From positions 248,001 to 312,000 of the forward strand of contig JAFREE010000008.1 of NCBI GenBank assembly GCA_019400425.1: a DNA stretch of 64,000 nt. Direction: 5' to 3'. The position numbers and the translations under genes are program-made. The notes beneath the pieces were generated by a model. It searched no databases. It saw nothing but the letters and a program-made list of their open reading frames with translations, and had not been told where the DNA came from. How positions within the stretch are numbered: position 1 is the stretch's first letter; each line of letters starts with the position of its first letter. Positions 1-12,910 of this stretch are shown one piece after another. Source of the DNA: Hymenochaete sp. R1. Lineage: Eukaryota; Basidiomycota; Agaricomycetes; Hymenochaetales; Hymenochaetaceae.

Positions 1-292
1 ATTTCTATAGAAACATTCTCCGTGCTGTCCTATAACTACGCCCCGGTGTGATGATATTGGTATGAGTGACCATAATAGAAGCCTTGGCTTAAATTGCTTC
101 TTCGATCACCCACCCAAAGGATTGCCATTAGAATAGGAAGGACGCAGTAATACACGCACGGTCACACCCTCAGACCAGAATCACAACTCATTACCCATTC
201 AATATTATATTGAAAAGAAACATGAAAAATATAAAGAACAAAGCACAAGAACGTGGCTCGAAGACATGAAAACTGGTACTCGTAAAAGAAAC

Positions 293-2373
<2,081 letters not shown>

Positions 2374-2648
2374 CGCGTCGACGACGAGGACGAAGGAAAG
2401 TGAAGGATGAGGGTGAGAAGGAAAGGAGGAAAAAGGAGCGGACCAGGGTTTTATTTTATCGAGCCAGCTGGAATTCAATTCGTTGCGAAGCGAGTCGCGT
2501 GTCGCGTGGGCCAGAAAAGTCGGACGATCTCATCGACGGACGACTCAATTTCTTCAAATTACTCGCTTTCTATTTGTCAACGAAATTCATGCTCCCTGTC
2601 TTCGCTACAACGACTGAATCTTATCTCGACATTGTTCATCTCTGATTC
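2374..2648. promoter_or_regulatory. Shared promoter between ERG11 and the zinc-finger gene
   Basis: These 275 bp lie between two divergent start codons and must hold both promoters and 5' leaders. A GC-rich patch with a repeated CGCGTG core lies near 2497-2512. I see no clear TATA box and no exact sterol-response element. Confidence 0.5.
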
Positions 2649-4349
2649 ATGTTCAAGCGGATAGCAAAGAAACAAAAGAAGGCCGAGGAGGATGAACAAC
2701 TCGGCCTCGACGAAGAGACAAAGCAGGTCCTCGGGATGCAGGATACGGATAGCGATGAATCAAATTCGGACGAGGAGGAGGACGTAGAAGTTGACGATGT
2801 CGAAGATCTTAATGATGCTTTTGATAGCTTCGAGAAAAAAACTGGTGAAGGCGAGGACGAGGGCGAAGAGGATAGCTTAGACTCAGACGAGGAAACTGAC
2901 GACGACGCACCACCTCTGCAGCTAGACGAAGTCCTTAATAATCCCATCTACTCTACTTCCTTGGAATCCGATCTTCACGCCTGTCTTGTCTGCCCTAACA
3001 AGGCTCTCAAAAATAATAAGATGGTCAAACTACATCTCGAATCTAGTGTGAGCATTCATACATCTCTTCGTGTTCCGAGCTTCGATGACTCACATATTTC
3101 TGTCTGGTTGATCAGAGCCACCAACGACGATTTAAGAAGTTCACAAAGATCGCGAAAGCACAAGAAGACCAATGCAATGATCCTAGATCGATAGTAGATA
3201 CCTTAGACGCCCCACCAGAAAACCCACCGAACGGAATGTCACGAAGAGAAGCTAAACGAGTGCGTTCGGTTCTCAGTTTTCTATGCATAATTTACAATAA
3301 CATATACTCCCCAGAAACACAAGGTCGAAGCTGTCAAGAAGAAACGTGAACTAACCAAAAAGATGAAGGAGAAACACAAAGCGGAACAGCGCGCCCGAGC
3401 AGCAGCAGCAAAGGAAACCGGCACCAACTCAAAGGACAGGGAGACCGAGCCCGTGTCTGACAAACACGAACAGGGGCGCAAGTCAAATTCCAAACACAAG
3501 TTCAAGTCGAAACGTGCCTCTGACTCGGAAGCTGCGGACACATCTTCCGAGCGACCACAGAAGAAACGCAAAGTAGCGGAAGTTACGGATGAGGCCGAGC
3601 GAGAGATGTCGACAGACGGCAATGAGGCGAAGGAGAATACAGACCCGGGACGAATAACCGGAGGCGAATCGAAGCTGAAGTCAAAGACAGAGAAATCAAA
3701 GGTTATCGCGAAAGAGATACCTCATGGGTTAGCCACAATCGGAGAAGGGACAGGGAAGCGGGGGAAGAGGAACGGCAAGGGGATGACAGGGAATCCAGGC
3801 AACATCGGAATGCAACCTCACACAAAAGCAAGGGTATCAGACGCGCGCTCTCTCAGCGAAAACGATAACGATAGCGATAAAGCGCCGCAACAATGGAAAA
3901 GGGACGGCAATTCCAATCTTGCTGCTAAAGATTCAGCATGGCCCAAGACGAAAGCTTCCCAGCCGAAGTCGGACGTCGATGGGAACCTGAATGAATCCAG
4001 GGGAAAGGGAAAGAAAAGCAAGAAGACCGACAAGGGCGTCAAAGTGAAAGCGGAGGGGCACAGAGGCACCAACCCTTTGAGTTCGAAAACCAAAGTGAAG
4101 ATGAAGCCACTCGTGCGTTATTTTGACGGCGATGGTGGGACCGATACGAAAGACGGCACTAGCGAACCGAAGGGGGGCAAGGATCACGGACCGAGAGGCG
4201 AGCGGGCAAAAGTCAAGTCGAAACGAGATAAAAGCCGTGTAAGAAGGAACGGGCCGACAAACGAGGATAGCGGTGGCAGAGCTGAGAAAGGGCAGAGAGA
4301 CCGTAAGGGTGAGAGGAAGGGGGAAGCAGGATTACTTATTTTTGATTAA
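2649..4349 (+). CDS. Lysine-rich nuclear protein with one C2H2 (U1-like) zinc finger
   Basis: Three exons (2649-3047, 3116-3259, 3315-4349) join in frame to about 525 residues. The first 110 residues form a short basic start (KRIAKKQKKAEED) and a long acidic Asp/Glu/Ser tract. Residues about 120-145 hold a C2H2 finger of the U1/matrin sort (LHACLVCPNKAL, then HLESSSHQRRFKKF). The remaining 350 residues are Lys/Arg/Ser/Thr-rich and disordered, with many KKRK-type nuclear localisation signals. The alternating acidic and basic blocks are typical of nucleolar or pre-ribosomal proteins, but that role is inferred. I do not recognise a named family. The join at the first intron restores the finger exactly, which supports the model. 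Confidence 0.75.
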
Positions 4350-4543
4350 GATGTTGGGAGAAGGTGCTTATCGGATGAGTTCTTAGTTCTGCTATATTGT
4401 TCAGTTGTATTGGCCTCGATGCTACGTTGATGCTTTGCACACATATCATTGAGAAGTAAAAATAATTCAGTGGCAACTTTTCCGTCCGTACCGTAAACAA
4501 ACAAGAAAGGGTCGAAAGCAATAGGAGTCGAAGTACAAAGCAA

Positions 4544-6464
4544 CTACTGGGGGGTCCGTGAAATTTGATCGATTTGTGCAATGATCTAGCAACTTCGTGT
4601 CAAAAAAGATTCTCTGCGAAGCCACGAAAGATATCATACCTGATTAATGTCTGGTCGGTCCGCCGCTTTAGACTTCATCATCGAATCAATAAGGTTTCGC
4701 AAGCCCTCTGAGTACGCCGAGTCGCGCGGATGTTTATACTGTGCATTCATGACGGCCATGGCTATCGAGCCACCTTGGTTCGTCGTGGCAGACGTTTCGA
4801 ACGGTGAATGAAGATAAGCCATAGCATACAGAACGCAACCCAATGACTATAATTGAGAGAAAACTGAGCCACTGTCCGCTGACGATATCTCATTCAAATT
4901 CAGACACACCCAAATGTCAACTTTTTCGTCCAGCGTGACGCCAGTCTTAACGTCGAACAGTTCAGGGGCGCGATACGCCATTGTACTTTGTTCTGCGGCA
5001 ATATCCTGAAAGTCCGACCACGCCAATTGATAACTGCACTGACAAAAGCGGAAGGAAGGAACACACCTGTTGCAAGAGCGCTTGCTGCCGGTTCTCAATT
5101 TTCATGCGGGCCTTAACCGCACTGCCAAAATCCATGAGAATGGGCGACCCATCGTCGGCGATCATGACGTTTCTGAGCACCGAAAGCTATTGAGCGCAAA
5201 ATCTTGAGTCGTGAGGACGTGCCACTTACCCGGGCTTCAAGTCCCGATGGGCGTACGGCACAACTTCCATCTCGCCGAGTTTACCGTCGCGACTCTCGAG
5301 GCCGTGATTCGCAAGTTCTTCGTCACCATCAAATACGACATCACCTTCATACTCTACGGCATGCTTCGTCACAAGCGGGACGCTCGACTCCCCGCCGTTG
5401 GCGTAGCTATAGCCACCTTCACCGTCTCCTTCAGGTTGCGGTAACATGTCATCTTCGGCATCTTCGTCGTCACTGCCGTGATGTACGACAGGCCCCCCGA
5501 GATTACCTTTTTGTTTGGATCTTGGTCGGGACGACGCAGGGATGACTTCTCGCACAGGCTGACGGGAAGAGGAGGGCTGGTCGTGCGAAGTGACCTTCGC
5601 TCGGAAGTTGTGCATGGCTCTGACCGCGTCGCATGTACCTCGGAAGAGCCTGATTATCTCAGTTTCCGAGAAACGAGTGCCATTCGCCATATGGGAATTG
5701 ATAGCATCTTGTATGTTTCCTCTCTGCAAAACAATGGGCCATGGATATACCTTCATAAGAGATGGCAAGTAACGGACCTTGTAGAGAGGAAGGAATAGAT
5801 AAACAATCTTCCCTTCACCGTCGGAGTCTTGTACCACAGCGGAGTCCTAATCATATTTAGCCTATTCAGTTTCCTTAACATGCAGGGAAGCGCACCAGAA
5901 TACGAATGATATTGGAGTGTCTGAAGATTCGTTAGAAGGGTGGACGTAAAAGAGGGGCTTGAGATACCCACTTAAAGCGTCTGTATGCTTCTACTTCTCT
6001 CATAGCCTCCTTGACACCTTCCGACCCGGTAGGACATCGAATTTTCTTGAGAGCGAACTGTCGCTAGAAAGGATGGCGCGTGAGATGCGAAGGTGTTTCA
6101 AGCTTGAGCACGAGACTCATACACCACTAGCTTCGTCTTGCGCGAGGTATACAAAGGAGAAACCGCCTTCTCCAAGAACCTTTATGATATTGACTACATG
6201 GGAGCACCAAGTCAGCGAGACCAGCACGAAGAACTTTGAGCAGAATCAGAATGCTGAGCCGTGACGAGACGTGGACTGACAAGTTCTGCCATTTATTTTT
6301 GTGGTCGTAGACGGACGGCATAGGCAAAATGTGAGAGAGGATACAGTGTCCTTTGCCCTATCTTTGATGTTGTCTAAGGCGTCGAGTAAGCTAGGGGGGA
6401 AGACGCTGAGAGCCATGAAGGACATGCACTTGAGTGAGAGCACCGTCGTAACGAGCAATGACAT
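4544..6464 (-). CDS. Serine/threonine protein kinase of the STK16/Env7 (NAK) family
   Basis: The kinase domain can be followed over many exons: glycine loop VLGEGGFSFVYL, catalytic lysine in FALKKI, hinge region FLPLYKRGNIQDAI, catalytic loop HRDLKPGN, metal-binding DFGSA, activation segment STMAYRAPELF, then DEKVDIWSLGC and a final exon ending DQISRTPQ. The YRAPELF form and the Q-rich segment after DFG fit the STK16/MPSK1 group, whose yeast member Env7 acts at the vacuole membrane. A Ser-rich and acidic insert of about 110 residues sits just before HRDLKPG. A CLCRP motif shortly upstream of the glycine loop could be a palmitoylation site, as in Env7 (inference). Methionines at 6464, 6425 and 6416 are all possible starts; the domain is unaffected. 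One intron (5724-5777) is in frame and stop-free. Confidence 0.88.
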
Positions 6465-7030
6465 GGACGCGTCCGAGCGGACGCCGATCTGACGATCATT
6501 CTAAATCCGGACTTCGTATTTGAATTCGAATTCAATCAACTCGCCTTTCATTCTTTTTGAAGAAGCTCTTCCATGTAATAACTACTTATCCTCACTCTGC
6601 TTCAGATCCACGCCACACCCCCTCCATTCAAATGCGCGTTTGCTTCTGAAACAATCTATGTGGCTGATAAGGCGTTATTGTGCTCTTAGGAAGCTTCCTT
6701 ACGATTACCATCTCTTTGGCTGACTGCTAAACATAAAAAATGTACGCGAGGCACACACAAACTCCGTGCTCTACCCGGGTATGCTCTTCTGGAACGTGAT
6801 TCAATCCTAGCCTACCCACTTCACGACCTTCGCCAATTACCCGTGCCCTGTGTCTGTGTGGCGGTAACTGGCAGTGACAGGGTGGCGAATCATTTCCTTT
6901 CTTTCTTTCTTTTTTCTTTTTCACATGTACAGATAACCTCGTAGCCTTCAAAGCCCGACATTTGCAAATATGTTCACCAGTATAAAGACTCTGGCTCAGA
7001 ATGGGCCTCTGAACTCTCCTCATCGTCTCA
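6465..7030. other. Divergent intergenic region, kinase / monooxygenase
   Basis: About 570 bp between the kinase start and the monooxygenase start, so it should hold both promoters. The only obvious structure is a pyrimidine run (CTTT repeats) at about 6893-6921, about 110 bp before the monooxygenase ATG. No ORF of credible composition was seen. Confidence 0.4.
6893..6921 (+). repeat. Pyrimidine tract upstream of the monooxygenase
   Basis: A run of C and T with a CTTT unit followed by T6 and T4 blocks. CT-rich tracts just before the start region are common core-promoter or transcription-start elements in filamentous fungi; that use here is inferred from position. Confidence 0.5.
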
Positions 7031-9428
7031 ATGGACTTCTCGAGCAACCTCGCTACTGGCGCTTGTGCGCTTCCTCTCTTGTACTCTGCTTACCGTTTGG
7101 GTGGTTCGACTTTGGATGACTACTTCGTCCGCAAGTACACGATTCTGCACGACATAGAGAACCTCGCAAAGTCAAGAGCAGATGGTAAAAGAATACGGGG
7201 TACTGCGGTGATCTGCGGTGGGAGGTGAGCTGAACTTCTCGTCACTGTACGGTTGTGTACTTTCAAAGGCCTAACCTCACCCTTCCGTAAGCATCGCCGG
7301 TCTCTGGTCGGCATTAGTGGCGTCTGATCATTTTGAGGATGTATTGGTCGTTGAGCCGGAGACCTGGCTCAATACCGAGGAGGGCCGCAACAATACCCAT
7401 GATGAGCATGGAAACAATATCGAACCAACAAAGAAGAGTGTTCGGACGCGCGTTATGCAATATCGTGGAATACATGGTACGTCAGCCTTCTCTGTTTGAC
7501 GCAGTAAACTCATTTCTTCAAGCTTTTCAGCCAGTCGCTTTAGATGGGTTAAGGAAATTTTTCCCGGACATTGAAGACGAAGTACGGCGAGCAGATGGAC
7601 GGTAAGTTTTAATCTATTCCGTGTCCAATTTTGTAACCGAATGCCGATATGTGTCTCTTCAGCATTGCAGATTATGACATGAACGTCCATATGTATGGCA
7701 AGAGGGTCATGAAATTACCAAAATCTGGATTTGCAGACGGGAAGCTACCTAAATGTTTCTTCATGTCGCGAGAGATGTACGAAAGATTACTTCGGCGATT
7801 GGTTCTGAAGCGCTCGGAACGGATAAAGTGGAAGGTGGCTACAGCTACCGAACTGAATGTGGATCCCAGTGCTCCTATGAAGCTGTCTTCTGTCCGAGTA
7901 AGGAATAGTGATGGCAGCGTAGAGGACATCCAAGCATCACTCGTCATAGGCGAGTATTTCTGGTATACCCAATGAATTGGCCCTAACAAGCCCCTAGACT
8001 GCACAGGAGGAACGCAAGCGGGTCTCCGATGGCTCCGTAGAATGTCCAATAACTCGAACTATAGTGAATATCTGCGGCAGCAAGCGCCGTCGACTTCAGT
8101 ACCATGGGAAGACCTGAGATGGGAATACTGCACTCACCAGCGCTATATCACATACAAATTCCATATTTCGCCTGAAGCGCGCGAGAGCCTCCCAATTCCA
8201 GGTGGATATGATGGACATCCCTGGTATTACGCGTATTTGCCTATCCCGGGGAAAGAGAAGATAACCTACATGCTCAGTCGTATCGAAGGGCACCGAAGTA
8301 CGCGTCTGAATCGTTTACCTCTATAACATCTTAATGAGATGCGGATTAATCGCCTTTTATAGTTGATTTGTCTTTCGGAGGGTGGGGATCGCCGTCTCTG
8401 CCCATGGATGTATCCGAGATCAAGGATTGGCTCAAAGTATTGGAGGAAACTCATCAGAAAGTGCCCGAATGGCTTTACCCGGCGACAGACATACTAGTCA
8501 CCCAAAAAGTTGAGATAGACACCGGCAAATATCGTACGTATCAATTTTTTTCAATATCAGACATCGTAAAATGAGAAAAAGTCGAAAGAAGACTTGTCTG
8601 ACGTTGAACTATCTCGTAGCTAATCTCTCCTGGATCCATTTCGAGAATGCACCGTATATCCCTCACAACTTTATCGCAATCGGAGATTCTGTCATGCGCC
8701 CCAACCCCACATTCGGGTACGTTTTAACCATCCATCCACTTTATCTACGCCGCATCCGCATGCTTCTAAAATAACAAACATAACCATCCTCTTCTAGCCA
8801 AGGATGTTCCAAAGCGGCTATCGGCGCCATCGCCCTCGACGCCATGCTCCGCCAACCGCGCTTTGCCGGCTCGGAGCTTCCTCCTAATTTCGGACGCGAG
8901 TTCTTCACGATGCACAAGGATAAGATTCAGGGTATTTGGGAAGGGACGAAGCCCACCGGTGAGTTCCCCCCCTTCATCCCCTTCTTTCACCCCGCTGTAC
9001 GATATTCTAATTTGAATCCGGATTTGGATCTGGGTGGGTGTGTATGCTCTCGTTTGTTTTCGTTGTGTGTATGTTTTGGCTTGGGTGGATAGACTATCAA
9101 TTCGACACGACGACGCCTGTCAAGGGGGAGAAGAACAGCGACGAGTGGTTCCTTGGCGGGCTCGCCAACATCGTGCTCGAGATGGCCGGTTCAGTGCGTT
9201 CCTTTTCTCTCTCTCTCTCTCTCTCCCCCCTCCCCCCCTTTTTCCTTTCTTTAAATTTGACATCGTTGAACGCTCGCTGAACATATCCTAAAAAAACAGG
9301 ACAAGGAAATCGACGGCGCGTTGTACAAGGTCCGGTTCTTCATGGCCCCGCCCACAGCGCTCATGACACCCTACTTCCTCGCGAAGATCCTCTTCTTCTC
9401 AGCTCGGAAAATGCTTGGGTTCGCTTGA
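7031..9428 (+). CDS. FAD-dependent monooxygenase-like oxidoreductase
   Basis: About nine exons join to a protein of roughly 560 residues. Residues about 58-90 form an N-terminal Rossmann fold (TAVICGGSIAGLWSALVAS ending in VLVVEP), where the usual GxGxxG reads GGSIAG. A central segment ends in LVIDCTGGTQAG, matching the second conserved FAD motif. The third lies near the end: AIGDSVMRPNPTFGQG, followed by CSKAAIGA. This three-motif order is that of flavin monooxygenases and related epoxidases or halogenases; the substrate cannot be told. A hydrophobic segment near the N-terminus and another near the C-terminus (TPYFLAKILFFSA) suggest membrane contact. The intron at 7950-7997 appears to use a GC donor. 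The neighbours are housekeeping genes, so there is no sign of a secondary-metabolite cluster. Confidence 0.82.
9206..9260 (+). repeat. (TC)n and pyrimidine-rich tract inside an intron
   Basis: Ten TC units followed by C- and T-runs, lying inside the last intron of the monooxygenase gene (exon ends near GCCGGTTC, acceptor ACAG at about 9300). It probably works only as intron sequence and is a likely length polymorphism. Confidence 0.8.
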
Positions 9429-10643
9429 TGTGTCGCTGTGTCGCTCGCCGGGCGTGGGGTATAAGAAAGAGAGAAGGGAGATCAGAAGCGTCATTGAATT
9501 TTGAAAGAGCGCGATTGAGTATCTGGGGCGAAGTTTACGATCGTGGGTGCCAGTGGACGATCGGGTTTGGTTAGGAAGCAAACAGTATTTTTTCTTTCTT
9601 GGCTTGGGGATGCGCTGTTTTTCTCGGTGCTGGTGAAGATAAAGATGAAGATAAGGACAATTGATTTCAGCGGTGGATTCTTTTTTTGTTTCGTGTCACA
9701 AACTTGCGTGTATCTGTACAATATTGTGTATGCTGAAGCCGTTCCGAAATCATGCTATTTTGACGGTATGACTTAAGAATGAGATGTGTGTGCCCTACAT
9801 GCGCTTATTCGGTTGCCTGGGCAAGAAGGTCACTGATAAGGTGGCTCTTTGACCCCATATGAATTCGACACAGAAAGATACTTTATTCCACAACGCACTA
9901 TTTAGGCGCATACATCGAATCCATAACATACAAGATCTTTTTTTTTTCATTCGTATCGAGTCTTTCTCGACGACGAACTCGGAGGGATTATAAAGATGTA
10001 TAGAGGGAAGATAAGAAGAGACTAAGCGGACATGCGCGAGACGATACTTTCTTGAGAAGAACACGAAACGGAGGATACGACAAGAGGATGAGAGAAGAGG
10101 TATGTGATACATGTTTAGACAGCTATTTTGAGACTTGACTTGCGAAGAGAAAAGGGGGTGGAAGAAGATAGATAAGGAAACGGCAGTCCCAAAGAGCCAC
10201 GAAACGGAGAGATGAAACGAGAGGTACAAATGGAAGTGTATAAATAGCAAGAAGCGCGATTGTTGAGAAGAGAGGGGTATGGATAGCTTGTAAAGGAAAA
10301 TAAAGGAAAGGAAGGACGAAAATGGAAGAGGCAAGACAGATGACTCGGAGAGTAAATCATCAGAGTCGCGGTGCCGGCTCGACGCGCCATTATCGACTGG
10401 ATTTACAAATGGGAATGAGCCCGAGTCATCGACGAATGGGTGAAGTACAATAATGATACGTTGGGGATTCACGAAATTTAAAACAGCGACTGCGGTCCCG
10501 CGGCGCATTACGAAGACAGTTGATGTTACTTCGGTGTTTGTCCACGAGTAAGGTCATTGGGGACTGATGACGAAGAAGATGAAAGCATGATGCGCATCAT
10601 GACCGAGCACAATTGGGCGCATTTTGGAGGGAAAGGCCTCTTT
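9429..10643. other. Convergent intergenic region with 3' UTRs
   Basis: About 1.2 kb between the stops of two convergent genes. The + strand is purine-rich over 10000-10370 (GAGAAGAG-type). Long open frames on the - strand here are low-complexity Ser/Phe/Leu artefacts of that bias. No gene was seen. Confidence 0.6.
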
Positions 10644-11426
10644 CTAGTTGAAACCGTCGAAGTGACCCTTGAGGATGCGTTCGCCCATCGGGCTTGGGGA
10701 ACGGCGGGGTTTACCCGGTTCACCCGGGACTCCGAGCGTCGATGCACGACGCTTCTTCCTCCCAGGAGAAGACATGGCTGGCGCGAAAGGTCTTGCTTCA
10801 GTCACAGGAGCTGCTGGGGCAAGAGCGCTTTTCGGATTTGGAGGGGAGACCTGAGGCTGAGTAAGAGGATCAAAGTCAATTAAATATGAATATGAAACTG
10901 AATTGAAATTGAGATGAAATAATGAAGAACTTACCCGCACAAGAGCGCTCCCCAAGCTGAGTCTGCGAAGCAAGCCTGCACCGCGATCGGTGTGCTCAGG
11001 CGCTGGGGGCATGGTTGGGTTGAAACGGGGTGGAGCAGGTGCCCAGCCCGCAGAGGTGCTCATCCTACGAGCGTGTCTCATGAGCGGAGTCTCGTTCTCG
11101 TTGGATTCGTCCTCTTCCATGATTGGTCTCTCCTGAGGCTTGGCAGAGTAGCCGCGACCAACCGAGCCAAAGGGCGCGGTCGGGCTTGGTGGAAGGCCCG
11201 TAGACGCCGATTTGGTGGGAGACTGGAAGAAATAGGAGAGGATGGGAGACGTGGATGGAGACTGGGCCGTGGCCACGCGAGGCGGAGGGATGGAAGAGGT
11301 GGGTGTTTCGAGTGGGGGAGAGTTGGACTCGTCGTCTGAGTAGGAGGCGGAACGAGTGCGGTGATGACCAGTACCTGGCGCGGGGATGGAAATGGGCTGA
11401 GAGTGTCTGAAGCTATCTGAAGACAT
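10644..11426 (-). CDS. Disordered Ser/Pro-rich fungal protein with a conserved-looking C-terminus
   Basis: The reading frame is open through one intron (about 10857-10934, GTAAGT..CTCAG), giving about 234 residues after splicing. It is rich in Ser and Pro with many SP/TP and RRxS sites (RRMSTS, RRLSLGS, KKRRASTLG), which suggests phosphorylation by proline-directed and basophilic kinases. The end SPMGERILKGHFDGFN is compact and unlike the rest. I recall similar endings on uncharacterised fungal proteins, so it may be a binding motif. No enzymatic domain is visible. It lies next to an unusually long 4.5 kb upstream region. The acceptor is ambiguous (CTCAG or the next CTCAG 6 bp later), giving isoforms differing by two residues. 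Function unknown. Confidence 0.75.
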   Translation of the reverse strand: MSSDSFRHSQPISIPAPGTGHHRTRSASYSDDESNSPPLETPTSSIPPPRVATAQSPSTSPILSYFFQSPTKSASTGLPPSPTAPFGSVGRGYSAKPQERPIMEEDESNENETPLMRHARRMSTSAGWAPAPPRFNPTMPPAPEHTDRGAGLLRRLSLGSALVRVSSSLFHLNFNSVSYSYLIDFDPLTQPQVSPPNPKSALAPAAPVTEARPFAPAMSSPGRKKRRASTLGVPGEPGKPRRSPSPMGERILKGHFDGFN

Positions 11427-12890
11427 TGTTGAAGAAAACTGCTGTTGATGATGGTTGAGATGAGCTACGAGAAGATGGAGGAAGGAAAGAGAGAGTGGGA
11501 AGGGAGAGGTTGAGAGACGAACGGGAGGAACTTAAGTATATGCAGCAGAGCCCCCGGACACCAGATCACATGCGCCAACTTATTTGTAAACCTTAATTAC
11601 CCCGCACTTTTTCTATTGTCTAAAAGAGGAAGGTACACCCCTAGATTAGATAATCTATGAGGTAGATCGACGGATCTCACTTCTATTTTGAGGCGACCCG
11701 TTTCCAGATGGAATGCTAACTGACTCCACTTTGCACTACAGTCCGCAGTCGAAAAGTATCCAACTGGCTGCATTTTCAATCTCGCTTTCTCCGTTTTGCT
11801 CTCTTCACCGTCCTTCACCTCACCTCACTAAATGCATCATCATCGTCATCGTCGGCATTGTCAGACTATGAATCATGAGTGCTCGCCACGCAACCCTTTC
11901 GGCTGGATGACCGATAACGTTGCACACCCCATGACGAAACTCAACTCACCCCTGATACCATCTCTTGCCAGTGCATCGACCCCTCTTCTATCCGTTGACG
12001 TTGCCTCCGTACCTCAGGCTGCTCTCTTATCTTGCGCACGTCTTCTCCCGTCCAGGTCTGCATCGATGTCATCAACCGCTCTAGCCTAGCCACAGCAACA
12101 CATGGCAACCCTCACGGTACCGGTATGGTATCATCATTTCCAAGTACCCTTGCAATCACGTATCACCATATCTACTGAGGCTGAAGACTCTTCTGGACCC
12201 AGACCCAGTCGCTAAATCTGAACCTGCTGTAGTCTCCGCCGTCGCTCAATTACGCATTTACTGTAACGTATCTTTGGCAATTCCTCTTTGGTAGCAAAGC
12301 GTTTATCTCCGCGTCTGCTTTTTACAACCGGTGTTACTTTCAAGTATCGCATGTACGATGCGTTGAGAATTCTCGAACAGAGGCGACGTATCTAAGATAC
12401 AGTGTCTGCCAGTAGTAACTGTCCTGCTAGTTTTCTCTCAGGACTCAGGAGCCGTTGTCTCATCCGCCTGCCAACTAAAGCAAGCATGCTCTCACTTAAC
12501 ATAACATAAGAATTCTCGGCACCGCAGCTTCGTCCGACGCTCAACTCACCCTTCAGCTCGATACGATCTCATCTCGATACCTCGCTACCCTTCGGTCTCG
12601 GTCAACTGAGACAAAACTTGATCACTTGAGAGGCAACGCACGTTCAATCCGTGCCGAGAGCTGAGACACGCTGAGACACTTCTCTTACAGTACACTACTG
12701 CAAAGGACAGACGCTGCTGACATTACATTAAATCACGGACCCGCGAATAATTCGATGAACAGGATCTCCTTAAAGTTCGATGTCACAAGTGATCCCCATA
12801 ATCCTATATCAGTCATCCCCATCTCACACCGATGACCGTTCTTTACGAATGGAGAAGGGATCACCCACCACATCGTCTGAGTCTGAAGTT

Positions 12891-12910
12891 ATTACATTAC
12901 ATTACATTCC
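12891..12910 (+). repeat. ATTAC short tandem repeat
   Basis: Four ATTAC-like units in a row in gene-free sequence. A simple microsatellite. Confidence 0.7.

Noticed and set aside
7031..9428. Monooxygenase as part of a secondary-metabolite cluster
   Set aside because: No terpene synthase, PKS, NRPS, transporter or pathway regulator lies nearby; the FAS is primary metabolism.
9795..10508. Open frame of 237 codons on the - strand
   Set aside because: Its Ser/Phe/Leu-rich translation follows from a purine-rich + strand; there are no motifs, and it lies between two convergent stops where 3' UTRs are expected.
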